Source: Stutzerimonas stutzeri (GTDB lineage: Bacteria > Pseudomonadota > Gammaproteobacteria > Pseudomonadales > Pseudomonadaceae). From it: a stretch of DNA of 64,000 bases. The position numbers were made by a program, and so were the translations under genes. The stretch spans positions 310,001 through 374,000 of the forward strand of contig NZ_POUT01000001.1 in assembly GCF_002890915.1 (NCBI RefSeq), given 5' to 3'. The notes under the pieces were generated by a model. The model was not told the origin of the DNA and made no database searches. It was given only the letters and a program-made list of their open reading frames with translations. This document shows, piece after piece, positions 11,097-19,152 of the stretch (its first letter is position 1; the number at the start of each line of letters is the position of its first letter).

Positions 11097-12683
11097 TTGA
11101 GCGATCTCCTCTCCCATCGTCTGGCATTGCTGGCCGAGCACCCACAGCGTTCGCTGCTCACTCAATGCCTGCACGGGATCGAGCGCGAGTGCCTGCGCGT
11201 CGACTCTCAGGGTCACCTGGCCCTGACCCCGCATCCGGCGGCACTGGGCTCGGCACTGACCCACCCGAAGATCACCACCGACTATTCCGAGGCGCTGCTG
11301 GAGTTCATCACCGGCACCGACAGCGACCCACGCAATACCCTGGCCGAGCTCGAGGCCATCCATCGTTTCACCTACGCCAAGCTCGGCAATGAATACCTCT
11401 GGAGCCCGTCGATGCCCTGCCCGCTGCCGGACGAGGCGGACATCCCGATCGCCGAATACGGCAGCTCCCACATCGGCCGGCTCAAGCACGTCTACCGCCA
11501 GGGGCTGGCGCTGCGCTACGGCAAGACCATGCAGTGCATCGCCGGCATCCACTACAACTTCTCGCTGCCCGAAGCACTGTGGCCGATCCTGCAGGCCGAC
11601 GATGGCGATCCGCGCTCGGCACAGGACTACCGCTCGACGCGCTACATCGGCCTGATCCGCAACTTCCGCCGCTACAGCTGGCTGCTGATGTACCTGTTCG
11701 GCGCCTCGCCGGCGCTGGATGCCGGCTTCCTGCGCGGCCGCGCGCACCAGCTCGAAACGCTCGACGCCGACACGCTCTACCTGCCCTGGGCGACCAGCCT
11801 GCGGATGAGCGACCTGGGCTACCAGAACAATGCCCAGGCCGGCCTCACGCCCTGCTACGACGACCTGCCGAGCTATATCGAAAGCCTCTACGGCGCGGTC
11901 TCCACGCCCTACCCGCCCTACGTGGAGCTGGGCACCAAGGACGCCGCCGGCAACTGGCAACAGCTCAACACCAACATCCTGCAGATCGAGAACGAGTACT
12001 ACTCGAACATCCGCCCCAAGCGCGTCACCGCCAGCGGCGAACGCCCGCTGCACGCCTTGCGCGCGCGCGGCATCCAGTACGTCGAAGTGCGCTGCCTGGA
12101 CATCGATCCGTTCCTGCCGCTGGGCATCGACGCCAGCGGGGCGCGCTTCCTCGACGCCTTCCTGCTGTTCTGCGCGCTGCAGGACAGCCCTTGCCTGGTC
12201 GAGGGCGAATGTGGCGCCGCCACCGACAACTTCCTCAAGGTGGTCAAGGAAGGCCGGCGCCCGGGCCTGCAGCTGCGCCGCTGCGGCGAGAGCCTGCCGC
12301 TGGCGACCTGGGCCGACGAACTGCTGGACGAAATCGGCCGGGTCGCCGACCTGCTCGATCGCAGCCATGGCGATCGACGCCATGCCGAGGCCCTGGCCGT
12401 GCAGCGGGCCAAGGTCGCCGACAGCAGCCTGACGCCGTCGGCGCGCGTGCTCGACGAACTGCGGCGCCATGGCGAGAGCTTCAGCCAGTTCGCCATGCGC
12501 CAGACCCTGGCCCATGCCGACTACTTCCGCAGCCAGCCGCCGGGCGCGGCCGAGCTGGCCGAATTCGAGGCCCTATCACGCCAATCGCTGGCCGAACAGG
12601 CCGCACTGGAAGCCCAGCAGGAAACCGATTTCGACCAGTTCGTCGCCGCCTACCAGGCGAGCCTGTTGAGCATCGGGGTCTGA
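11097..12683 (+). CDS. gshA: Glutamate-cysteine ligase
   Basis: A 528-residue enzyme joining glutamate and cysteine, the first and rate-limiting step of glutathione synthesis. Family signatures include [27 protein letters not shown], and the central block [20 protein letters not shown]. The TTG start at 11097 is chosen because AAGGAAC lies about 9 nt upstream and the product then begins [11 protein letters not shown] as in other pseudomonads. A GCTTGAAGCTTGCCGC motif and a run of seven C residues lie just upstream in the leader. Confidence 0.96.
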   Translation: MSDLLSHRLALLAEHPQRSLLTQCLHGIERECLRVDSQGHLALTPHPAALGSALTHPKITTDYSEALLEFITGTDSDPRNTLAELEAIHRFTYAKLGNEYLWSPSMPCPLPDEADIPIAEYGSSHIGRLKHVYRQGLALRYGKTMQCIAGIHYNFSLPEALWPILQADDGDPRSAQDYRSTRYIGLIRNFRRYSWLLMYLFGASPALDAGFLRGRAHQLETLDADTLYLPWATSLRMSDLGYQNNAQAGLTPCYDDLPSYIESLYGAVSTPYPPYVELGTKDAAGNWQQLNTNILQIENEYYSNIRPKRVTASGERPLHALRARGIQYVEVRCLDIDPFLPLGIDASGARFLDAFLLFCALQDSPCLVEGECGAATDNFLKVVKEGRRPGLQLRRCGESLPLATWADELLDEIGRVADLLDRSHGDRRHAEALAVQRAKVADSSLTPSARVLDELRRHGESFSQFAMRQTLAHADYFRSQPPGAAELAEFEALSRQSLAEQAALEAQQETDFDQFVAAYQASLLSIGV

Positions 12684-12705
12684 AAGAGCAGCTGCAAGCT
12701 CAAAA

Positions 12706-12782
12706 GCATCGCCCCGAGGGCGGGCCTCCCACAAGAGCAGCAGACTCCACCGAATCCTGTGGGCGCGCCCTCGGGGCGATGC
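12706..12782. repeat. Inverted repeat, GCATCGCCCCGAGGGCG family
   Basis: GCATCGCCCCGAGGGCGGG...CCCACA (12706-12732) is mirrored by TGTGGG...CGCCCTCGGGGCGATGC (12757-12782). Three related arms lie at 48288-48425. It sits between converging gshA and argA and could act as an mRNA-end hairpin, though no T-tract follows. Confidence 0.85.
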
Positions 12783-12793
12783 AGGCCGCAGGT

Positions 12794-12864
12794 GTAGGGC
12801 GGGTTGCAACCCGCCGCTTCGGCGTTGGCTTGGGCTCCGTCCGCGCGGGTTTCACCCGCCCTAC
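12794..12864. repeat. Inverted repeat, GTAGGGCGGGTT family, overlapping the argA stop
   Basis: GTAGGGCGGGTTGCAACCCGCC (a small palindrome) is followed by an inverted arm GGGTTTCACCCGCCCTAC ending at 12864. The argA stop codon (plus-strand 12861-12863) lies inside the right arm. A shorter member overlaps the stop of the ABM gene near 48211. Confidence 0.85.
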
Positions 12865-14159
12865 AGCGGCTTCTCGAAAATCTTCGAATTGCGCTGGAAG
12901 TTGTACAGCGATGCCCGCGCCGCCGGCAGGCGCTCGACGCCGATCGGTTCGAAGCCACGCTCGCGGAACCAATGGGCGGTACGGGTGGTGAGCACGATCA
13001 GCTTCTTCAACCCCAACTGCCGCGCGCGCTGCTCGATGCGTTCGAGCAGCTCGTCGCCACGGCCGCCATGGCGGTACTCCGGATTGACCGCCAGGCAGGC
13101 CAGTTCGCCGGCATCCGACTCGGCGATCGGATACAGCGCCGCGCAAGCGATTATCAGCCCGTCGCGCTCGACGATGCTGAACTGCTCGACCTCGCGCTCC
13201 AGCACCTCGCGCGAGCGCCGCACCAGGATGCCCTGCTCCTCCAGCGGGGTGATCAGGTCGATCAGCCCGCCGACGTCCTCGATGGTCGCCTCGCGCAGTT
13301 GCTCGAACTGCTCCTGGGTCACCAGGGTGCCGGCGCCGTCGCGGGTGAACAGCTCGTTGAGCAGCGCCCCGTTGTCGACATAGCTGACCACGTGGCTGCG
13401 CCGCACGCCGCCGCGGCAGGCCTGTGCCGCGGCGTCCAGCAGCTCGGCCTGGTAGTGGCTGCCGAGGCGCTCGACGTAGGCTGGGATCTGCTGCGGGCGC
13501 AACTCGCGTACCAGCTTGCCACTCTCATCGAGCAGGCCGGTCTCGGCGCCGTAGAGCACCAGCTTGTCGGCCTGCAGGTCGATCGCCGCGCGGGTGGCGA
13601 CGTCCTCGCAGGCGAGGTTGAAGATTTCCCCGGTGGGCGAATAGCCCAGCGGCGGCAGCAGTACGATGGTGCGCTCGTCGAGCAGGCGGCCGATACCCTT
13701 GCGGTCGATACGCCGCACCTCGCCGGTGTGGTGGTAGTCGACGCCGTCGAGCACGCCGATCGGTCGCGCGGTGACGAAATTGCCGCTGGCCACGCGCAGC
13801 CGCGCGCCCTGCATCGGCGAGGCGGCCATGTCCATCGACAGCCGCGCCTCGAGGGCGATGCGCAGCTGGCCGACGGCGTCGATCACGCATTCCAGGGTCG
13901 GCGCGTCGGTGATCCGCAGGTCGCGATGAAAGCGCGGCGCCAGCCCGCGGGCGGCGAGGCGCGCCTCGATCTGTGGGCGCGAGCCGAACGCCAGCACCAG
14001 GCGCACGCCGAGGCTGTGCAGCAGCACCAGGTCGTGGACGATGTTGGCGAAGTTGGCATGGGCCAGGCCGTCGCCCGGCAGCATGACCACGAAGGTGCGG
14101 TCACGGTGCGAATTGATGTAGGGGGAGGAATCGCGGAGCCAGGTGACGTAGTCGTGCAT
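12861..14159 (-). CDS. argA: Amino-acid N-acetyltransferase (N-acetylglutamate synthase)
   Basis: A 432-residue first enzyme of arginine synthesis: acetyl-CoA + glutamate to N-acetylglutamate. The N-terminal amino-acid-kinase-like domain (residues about 20-280) binds arginine for feedback inhibition. The C-terminal GNAT domain covers about 285-430, with the acetyl-CoA loop EYRHGGRGDELL. ATG at 14159. The stop codon is provided by a dispersed repeat. argE lies 39 nt upstream on the same strand, so argE-argA is a probable transcription unit. Confidence 0.96.
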   Translation of the reverse strand: MHDYVTWLRDSSPYINSHRDRTFVVMLPGDGLAHANFANIVHDLVLLHSLGVRLVLAFGSRPQIEARLAARGLAPRFHRDLRITDAPTLECVIDAVGQLRIALEARLSMDMAASPMQGARLRVASGNFVTARPIGVLDGVDYHHTGEVRRIDRKGIGRLLDERTIVLLPPLGYSPTGEIFNLACEDVATRAAIDLQADKLVLYGAETGLLDESGKLVRELRPQQIPAYVERLGSHYQAELLDAAAQACRGGVRRSHVVSYVDNGALLNELFTRDGAGTLVTQEQFEQLREATIEDVGGLIDLITPLEEQGILVRRSREVLEREVEQFSIVERDGLIIACAALYPIAESDAGELACLAVNPEYRHGGRGDELLERIEQRARQLGLKKLIVLTTRTAHWFRERGFEPIGVERLPAARASLYNFQRNSKIFEKPL

Positions 14160-14198
14160 GTAGGAGCCTTTGGTGGCGGGTCTCGTTCGGTACCAGCG

Positions 14199-15356
14199 CT
14201 AGGGCTGGACGGCCGGCTGCAGGCAGTAGTGCCCGATCAGCCGGCGCAGCAGCTGCAGTGTCGGCTCGATGCGTTCGAGCTGCAGGTATTCGTCGGGCTG
14301 GTGCGCGCAGGCGATGTCGCCGGGGCCGAGCACCAGCGTCTCGCAGCCAAGCTGCTGAAGATAAGGCGCTTCGGTGGCGAACGCCACTGCCTCGGCGCGG
14401 TGTCCGGTCAGGCGCTCGGCGAGGCGCACCAGCTCGCTGTCGGCCGCCTGCTCGAAGGGCGGCACCGCGGGGAACAGCGGCGCCAGTTCGATCTGCACCT
14501 GATGGCGCTCGGCCAGTGGCTGCAGGCGCTGGCGGATGATCGCCCGCAACTGCTGCGGGTCCATCCCCGGTAGCGGGCGCAGGTCGAACTCCAGCGCGCA
14601 CTGGCCGCAGATGCGGTTGGGGTTGTCGCCGCCATGGATGCAGCCGAGGTTGAGGGTCGGCTGCGGCACGTCGAACAACGGGTTGCGGTATTCGCCCTGC
14701 CACTGGCGACGCAGCGTCAGCAGCTCGCCCAGCACCCCGTGCATGGCCTCCAGCGCGCTGTGGCCGTAGGCCGGATTGGACGAATGGCCGCTCTGCCCGA
14801 GGATGTCGATGCGCTCCATCATGATGCCCTTGTGCAGGCGCACCGGATGCAGGCCGGTGGGTTCGCCGATCAGCGCGGCGCGCCCGAGCGGCTGGCCGGC
14901 AGCGGCCAGCGCGCGGGCGCCGGACATCGAACTCTCTTCGTCACAGGTGGCGAGAATCAGCAGCGGCTGGCGGAACGGCTGGTCCAGCAACGGGCGGACC
15001 GCTTCGATGACCAGGGCGAAGAAGCCCTTCATGTCGCAACTGCCGAGACCGTACCAGCGGTCGTCGGCTTCGCGCAGCTTCAGCGGGTCGGCGGCCCACA
15101 GCGCGGCGTCGAACGGCACGGTATCGCTGTGCCCGGCCAGCACCAGCCCGCCCGGACCGCTGCCGTAGCTGGCCAGCAGGTTGAACTTGCCGGGGGCGAC
15201 TTCCGGGGTTTCGCAGGCGAAGCCCAGCTCGCCGAGCCAGGCGGCCAGCAGTTCGATCACCGGGCGATTGCTCTGGTCCCAGCCGGGTTGCGTGCAACTG
15301 ACCGAGGGTGCGGCAACGAGCGCGGCGAACTGTTCCTTGAGCGAGGGAATGGGCAC
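14199..15356 (-). CDS. argE: Acetylornithine deacetylase
   Basis: A 385-residue M20-family metallohydrolase that removes the acetyl group from N-acetylornithine. Metal ligands are visible in LAGHSDTVPFD, the SCDMKGFFAL segment (the bridging aspartate) and CDEESSMSGA (the general-base glutamate). Translation starts at a GTG at 15356 with GGAGGT about 5 nt upstream. It lies upstream of argA on the same strand. Confidence 0.95.
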   Translation of the reverse strand: MPIPSLKEQFAALVAAPSVSCTQPGWDQSNRPVIELLAAWLGELGFACETPEVAPGKFNLLASYGSGPGGLVLAGHSDTVPFDAALWAADPLKLREADDRWYGLGSCDMKGFFALVIEAVRPLLDQPFRQPLLILATCDEESSMSGARALAAAGQPLGRAALIGEPTGLHPVRLHKGIMMERIDILGQSGHSSNPAYGHSALEAMHGVLGELLTLRRQWQGEYRNPLFDVPQPTLNLGCIHGGDNPNRICGQCALEFDLRPLPGMDPQQLRAIIRQRLQPLAERHQVQIELAPLFPAVPPFEQAADSELVRLAERLTGHRAEAVAFATEAPYLQQLGCETLVLGPGDIACAHQPDEYLQLERIEPTLQLLRRLIGHYCLQPAVQP

Positions 15357-15429
15357 CGGTTACCTCCGTGGCGCGAGCGGACAGAGTCTCCAGTGAAGCA
15401 CGAAACGCGCCATGGCGGGACCCGCAAAC

Positions 15430-15463
15430 GAATACGCCCCGTCAGCTCGACGGGGCGTATCGG
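15430..15463 (-). terminator. Intrinsic terminator after the phosphate-transporter gene
   Basis: ATACGCCCCGTC/GACGGGGCGTAT stem with a 4-nt loop in the gap between the Pit gene and argE. On the minus strand it is followed by a short T-rich run (TTCGTTTG). It would end the DUF47-Pit transcript before argE. Confidence 0.75.
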
Positions 15464-15488
15464 CAACCGCGACGGGCCGCCCGGGCGA

Positions 15489-16754
15489 TCAGGTGAAGAT
15501 GCCGCGCAGGACCAGGAAGAACACGATGGCCAGGCCCGCGCCCACCGGCAGGGTGACCAGCCAGGACATGAAGATCTTGCCGATCACGCCCAGGTTGAGC
15601 GCACCGATGCCGCGGGCGATGCCCACGCCGAGTACCGCGCCGACCAGGGTGTGGGTGGTGGATACCGGCAGGCCGATGGCCGAGGCGCCGACCACGGTGC
15701 TGGCGGTGGCCAGCTCGGCGGCGAAGCCACGGCTCGGGGTCAGCTCGGTGATCTGCTTGCCGATGGTGGCGATCACCTTGTAGCCGTAGGTGGCCAGACC
15801 GATGACGATACCGACCGCCCCCAGCAGCAGCACCCAGCCCGGCACCGCCGATTTGGCGCTGATCGCCGCGGCGCCCTCGGACTGCAGCACACCGACCACC
15901 GCCGCCAGCGGGCCGACCGCGTTGGCGACGTCGTTGGAGCCATGGGCGAAGGCCATCGAGCAGGCGGTGAAGATCATCAGCACGGCGAAGACCTTTTCCA
16001 CGCTGGAGAAGTGGAAGGCCTTGTCCGCCTCCACGTCGACCTTGATGCGCGTCAGCAGGGCGACGCCGATCAACATCACCAGCACGCCAACGCCCACGGC
16101 GAGCAGGAAGCTCTCGCCGCCGCTCAGGTGCAGACCGATGTGCTTGAGGCCCTTGGACAGGGTCATCAGCGCCACCATGAAGCCGGTGAGGAACATGTAC
16201 AGCGGCACGAAGCGCTTGGCGTTGTGGAAGGGGTCGTCGGTATCGATGATCAGCTTCTGCACGCTCATGAACACGCCGAAGGCGATGGTGCCGGAGAGCA
16301 TCGGCGAGATGATCCAGCTGGCGACGATGGGGCCGACGCCGCTCCAGTGCACCGCATCCACCGAGATGCCCACCGCGGCGAAACCGATCACCGCACCGAC
16401 GATCGAGTGCGTGGTGGACACCGGCCAACCCTTCATCGAGGCCACCAGCAGCCAGGTACCGGCGGCCAGCAGGGCGGACATCATCCCCAGCACCATCAGG
16501 TCGGGCGTGATCATCTCGGCGTCGACGATGCCGCTCTTGATCGTCTCGGTCACCTGGCCACCAGCCAGATAGGCGCCGCAGAATTCGAAGACCATGGCGA
16601 CGACGATCGCCTGCTTGATGGTCAGGGCGCGGGAGCCCACCGAGGTGCCCATGGCGTTGGCCACGTCGTTGGCGCCCACGCCCCAGGCCATGAAGAAACC
16701 GAACACGCAGGCGAGCACCAGGAGTACGAAGCCGTAATCCGCGATAAAGGACAT
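15489..16754 (-). CDS. Inorganic phosphate transporter, PiT family
   Basis: A 421-residue inner-membrane protein with about ten membrane segments. The two family signatures are present as inverted-topology repeats: GANDVANAMGTSVGSRAL near the N-terminus, with STTHSIVGA, and the second copy GSNDVANAVGPLAA with STTHTLVGA. PiT carriers take up metal-phosphate with protons or Na+. The DUF47 gene lies 38 nt upstream and is probably cotranscribed. Confidence 0.93.
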   Translation of the reverse strand: MSFIADYGFVLLVLACVFGFFMAWGVGANDVANAMGTSVGSRALTIKQAIVVAMVFEFCGAYLAGGQVTETIKSGIVDAEMITPDLMVLGMMSALLAAGTWLLVASMKGWPVSTTHSIVGAVIGFAAVGISVDAVHWSGVGPIVASWIISPMLSGTIAFGVFMSVQKLIIDTDDPFHNAKRFVPLYMFLTGFMVALMTLSKGLKHIGLHLSGGESFLLAVGVGVLVMLIGVALLTRIKVDVEADKAFHFSSVEKVFAVLMIFTACSMAFAHGSNDVANAVGPLAAVVGVLQSEGAAAISAKSAVPGWVLLLGAVGIVIGLATYGYKVIATIGKQITELTPSRGFAAELATASTVVGASAIGLPVSTTHTLVGAVLGVGIARGIGALNLGVIGKIFMSWLVTLPVGAGLAIVFFLVLRGIFT

Positions 16755-16792
16755 AAAAAATTACCTGTAGAACCCAGAAAGGACGCTGGCGC

Positions 16793-17470
16793 TCAACGCG
16801 CCAGCAATTGTTCCAGACGGTTGCCGACGCGCTCGGCGCGGTCGGCCACGTCACCGATCCATTCGATGATCTTGTAGAGGAAGATCACGTCGACAGCTGG
16901 CAGGTCCTTTTCCAGGTTGAACAGCGCACGGCGCACCGTGATCTGCATGCGGTCGGTTTCGCGCTCGATCTCCTCGAGTTCCTCGACCATCTTCTCGACG
17001 AGCGTGGCTTCACGGCCGCTGAAGCCGGTCTCCAGCAGCGAGTCCAGTTCCTTGAGCGCCTTGAGCGCCTGGGCGCTGGCATCGACGCTGCGCTGCACGT
17101 AGGCCAGCATCTGCGGCTGCAACGGCTGCGGGATGGTCATGCAGCGGCCCAGCATCAGGCCGGCGATGTCCTTGGCGCGGTTGGCGATCTTGTCCTGTAC
17201 ACTCAGCAGGTCCAGCAGATCGGAGCGCGGCACCGGCAGGAACAGGCTCTTGGGCAGGTGCTGGCGAACGCTCTTCTTCAGCTTGTCGGCCTCGTTTTCC
17301 AACTGGGCCATCTGCTGCTGAATCTGTTCGACCATTTCCCAGTCTTCGGCCATCACCGCCTGGAACAGTGGCACCAGGTTCGCGGCGCACTCATGCGACT
17401 TGGCCATGTGCTGCTGCATCGGGCCGATTGGCGAGCGTCCGAACAAGCTGACGAAAGGATTGACTGGCAT
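16793..17470 (-). CDS. DUF47 (TIGR00153) PhoU-like partner of the Pit transporter
   Basis: A 225-residue, largely helical cytoplasmic protein of the TIGR00153/DUF47 family, a relative of PhoU. In many bacteria it is encoded next to a PiT transporter and modulates it. The segments SLFGRSPIGPMQQHM and LLDLLSVQDKIANRAKDIAGLM are typical. It is the first gene of the two-gene unit with the transporter and is divergent from the CYTH gene. Confidence 0.9.
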   Translation of the reverse strand: MPVNPFVSLFGRSPIGPMQQHMAKSHECAANLVPLFQAVMAEDWEMVEQIQQQMAQLENEADKLKKSVRQHLPKSLFLPVPRSDLLDLLSVQDKIANRAKDIAGLMLGRCMTIPQPLQPQMLAYVQRSVDASAQALKALKELDSLLETGFSGREATLVEKMVEELEEIERETDRMQITVRRALFNLEKDLPAVDVIFLYKIIEWIGDVADRAERVGNRLEQLLAR

Positions 17471-17583
17471 AGGGTATGGCCCCGGCTTGAAAGAGGCGGC
17501 AAGTATACGGACAGGCCATCATGCCTGCTACCGTGCGTCATCAGGCTGCAACATCCACACATCATAGGCACCCCGTCGGCACC

Positions 17584-18948
17584 ATGCAGAAAGAAACCGA
17601 AATCAAGCTACGCGCCAGCCGCGAGACCCTGCTCGCCCTGCGCGAACACCCGCTGCTGAACAAGCGCAACAAGAGCGGCTGGTCGCGCCACGAGCTGTCC
17701 AACCAGTACTACGACACCGCCGACCGCGCGCTGGCCGGGGCCAAGGTCGCGCTGCGCCTGCGGCGTGACGGAGAGCAGTTCATCCAGACCCTCAAGAGCC
17801 GCGGCCAGAGCGTCGCCGGGCTGTCCGAGCGCAACGAATGGGACTGGTACCTGGACAAGGCCAGGCTGGATACGAAGAAGCTCACCGACGACTGCTGGCC
17901 GGCCAGCCTCGCCGGGCTCGACAAGAAGACCCTGAAGCCGATCTTCAACACCGATTTCGTCCGCGAAAAGGCCGAACTCGCCTGGGGCCGCGGCAAGGCC
18001 CGGGTGGTGATCGAGGCGGCGCTGGACCTGGGCCGAGTGGTCGCCGGCCAGCAGGCCGAAGAGCTCTGCGAACTGGAGCTGGAACTACGCCAGGGCGAGC
18101 CCGAAGCGCTGCTGGAGCTGGCCGCCGAACTGGCCGCCGACCTGCCGCTGATGCCCTGCGACATCAGCAAGGCCGAACGCGGCTACCGCCTGCACGACGC
18201 CGATGGCTACGCCCTGAACCTGCCGGCGCCCGCGCTGGAGGCGACGATGGCACTGGACGACGCGGTGGCCGCCCTCGGCTGGCAGCTGCTCGGCAACAGC
18301 CAGCGGCTGGCCGAGCAGTATCGCTTCAACGGCCACTGGAAGCTGCTGGACGACTGGCTGCAACAGCTCATCGAGCTGCGCGCCCTGCTCGGCAGCCTCG
18401 GCCAGGCCGCGCCGCGCGCCAGCAGCCGCGAACTGCGCGAACGGCTCGATGCGCTGATCCAGGACTGGCGCCCGCGCGTCGAAGCCGGCCAGACCGACGA
18501 AAGCGTACGCCAGGCGGCCCCCGCACAATTCGCCGCCGAGCTCGGCCAGACCCGCTGGGGCCTGTTCTCGCTGAAAGCCTCGCTGTGGCTGCTGCAACGC
18601 AACTGGACCGCCGGGCGCAACGCCCGCGGCGATCGCCAGGGCGCGGCCGAGCTGGGCAAGTGGCTGCTGCATCTGCTGGCTGAAGAAGCCAAGGCGCTGC
18701 AACTGCCGCGCTACCGGCAGCAACCCGAAGACCTCGCCGAACAGAGCCCGCGCATGGAGCGCCTGCTGGCCTGGCTGCACCTGGCCCGCGGCGTGCTGGA
18801 GTTGCCGGAAGTCGACCGCCTGTACGGCGAGCTGGCCAAGCTCTACGCACTGGCCCGCCAGCCGCTGGACGAGCAGACACGTCAGTTGCGCGTCGAGCAG
18901 GCCCATACTGTGTGGACGCTCAAGGCCTGGAAAGCGCTGACCAAGTAA
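17584..18948 (+). CDS. CYTH-domain inorganic triphosphatase-like protein with CHAD-like C-terminus
   Basis: 454 residues. The CYTH domain (about 1-200) opens with the metal-binding E-T-E-I-K motif and has the paired basic residues KVALRLRRDGEQFIQTLK and ELELELRQGE expected of a triphosphate tunnel enzyme. The region 220-454 is helical like a CHAD domain but lacks the conserved histidine-arginine motifs, so it looks degenerate. The YgiF-type relative hydrolyses inorganic triphosphate. It lies divergent from the DUF47-Pit unit, consistent with phosphate or polyphosphate metabolism (inference). ATG 17584 is preferred over the upstream ATG at 17521. Confidence 0.85.
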   Translation: MQKETEIKLRASRETLLALREHPLLNKRNKSGWSRHELSNQYYDTADRALAGAKVALRLRRDGEQFIQTLKSRGQSVAGLSERNEWDWYLDKARLDTKKLTDDCWPASLAGLDKKTLKPIFNTDFVREKAELAWGRGKARVVIEAALDLGRVVAGQQAEELCELELELRQGEPEALLELAAELAADLPLMPCDISKAERGYRLHDADGYALNLPAPALEATMALDDAVAALGWQLLGNSQRLAEQYRFNGHWKLLDDWLQQLIELRALLGSLGQAAPRASSRELRERLDALIQDWRPRVEAGQTDESVRQAAPAQFAAELGQTRWGLFSLKASLWLLQRNWTAGRNARGDRQGAAELGKWLLHLLAEEAKALQLPRYRQQPEDLAEQSPRMERLLAWLHLARGVLELPEVDRLYGELAKLYALARQPLDEQTRQLRVEQAHTVWTLKAWKALTK

Positions 18949-18973
18949 GCTGCGGGAAAAGCAGCCGCAAGCC

Positions 18974-19094
18974 GGCGTAGGGTGGATCACGCTTCACCGA
19001 TCCACCGGGTGGCGATCCACCGGGTGGCGGTCCACCGGGTGGCGGTCCCAGCGAGCGGGGCTATGGTGGATGTAAAAAGCGACATCCACCCTAC
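18974..19094. repeat. GTAGGGTGGATCACG-family repeat, left copy flanking the GspE-like gene
   Basis: Begins GGCGTAGGGTGGATCACG and ends GACATCCACCCTAC. Near the middle it has three direct 15-bp units GATCCACCGGGTGGC (18999-19043). The region 20961-21050 is an inverted copy of nearly the whole element, with fewer middle units. Confidence 0.85.
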
Positions 19095-19152
19095 TTGCGC
19101 GTCTACTTTGCAGCTTGCGGCTTGAAGCTTGCCGCCCCCCATGGAGTCCTCG

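Noticed and set aside
12794..12864. Terminator of argA
   Set aside because: It is a repeat-family palindrome without a T-run and overlaps the stop codon; it fits a dispersed repeat better than a terminator.
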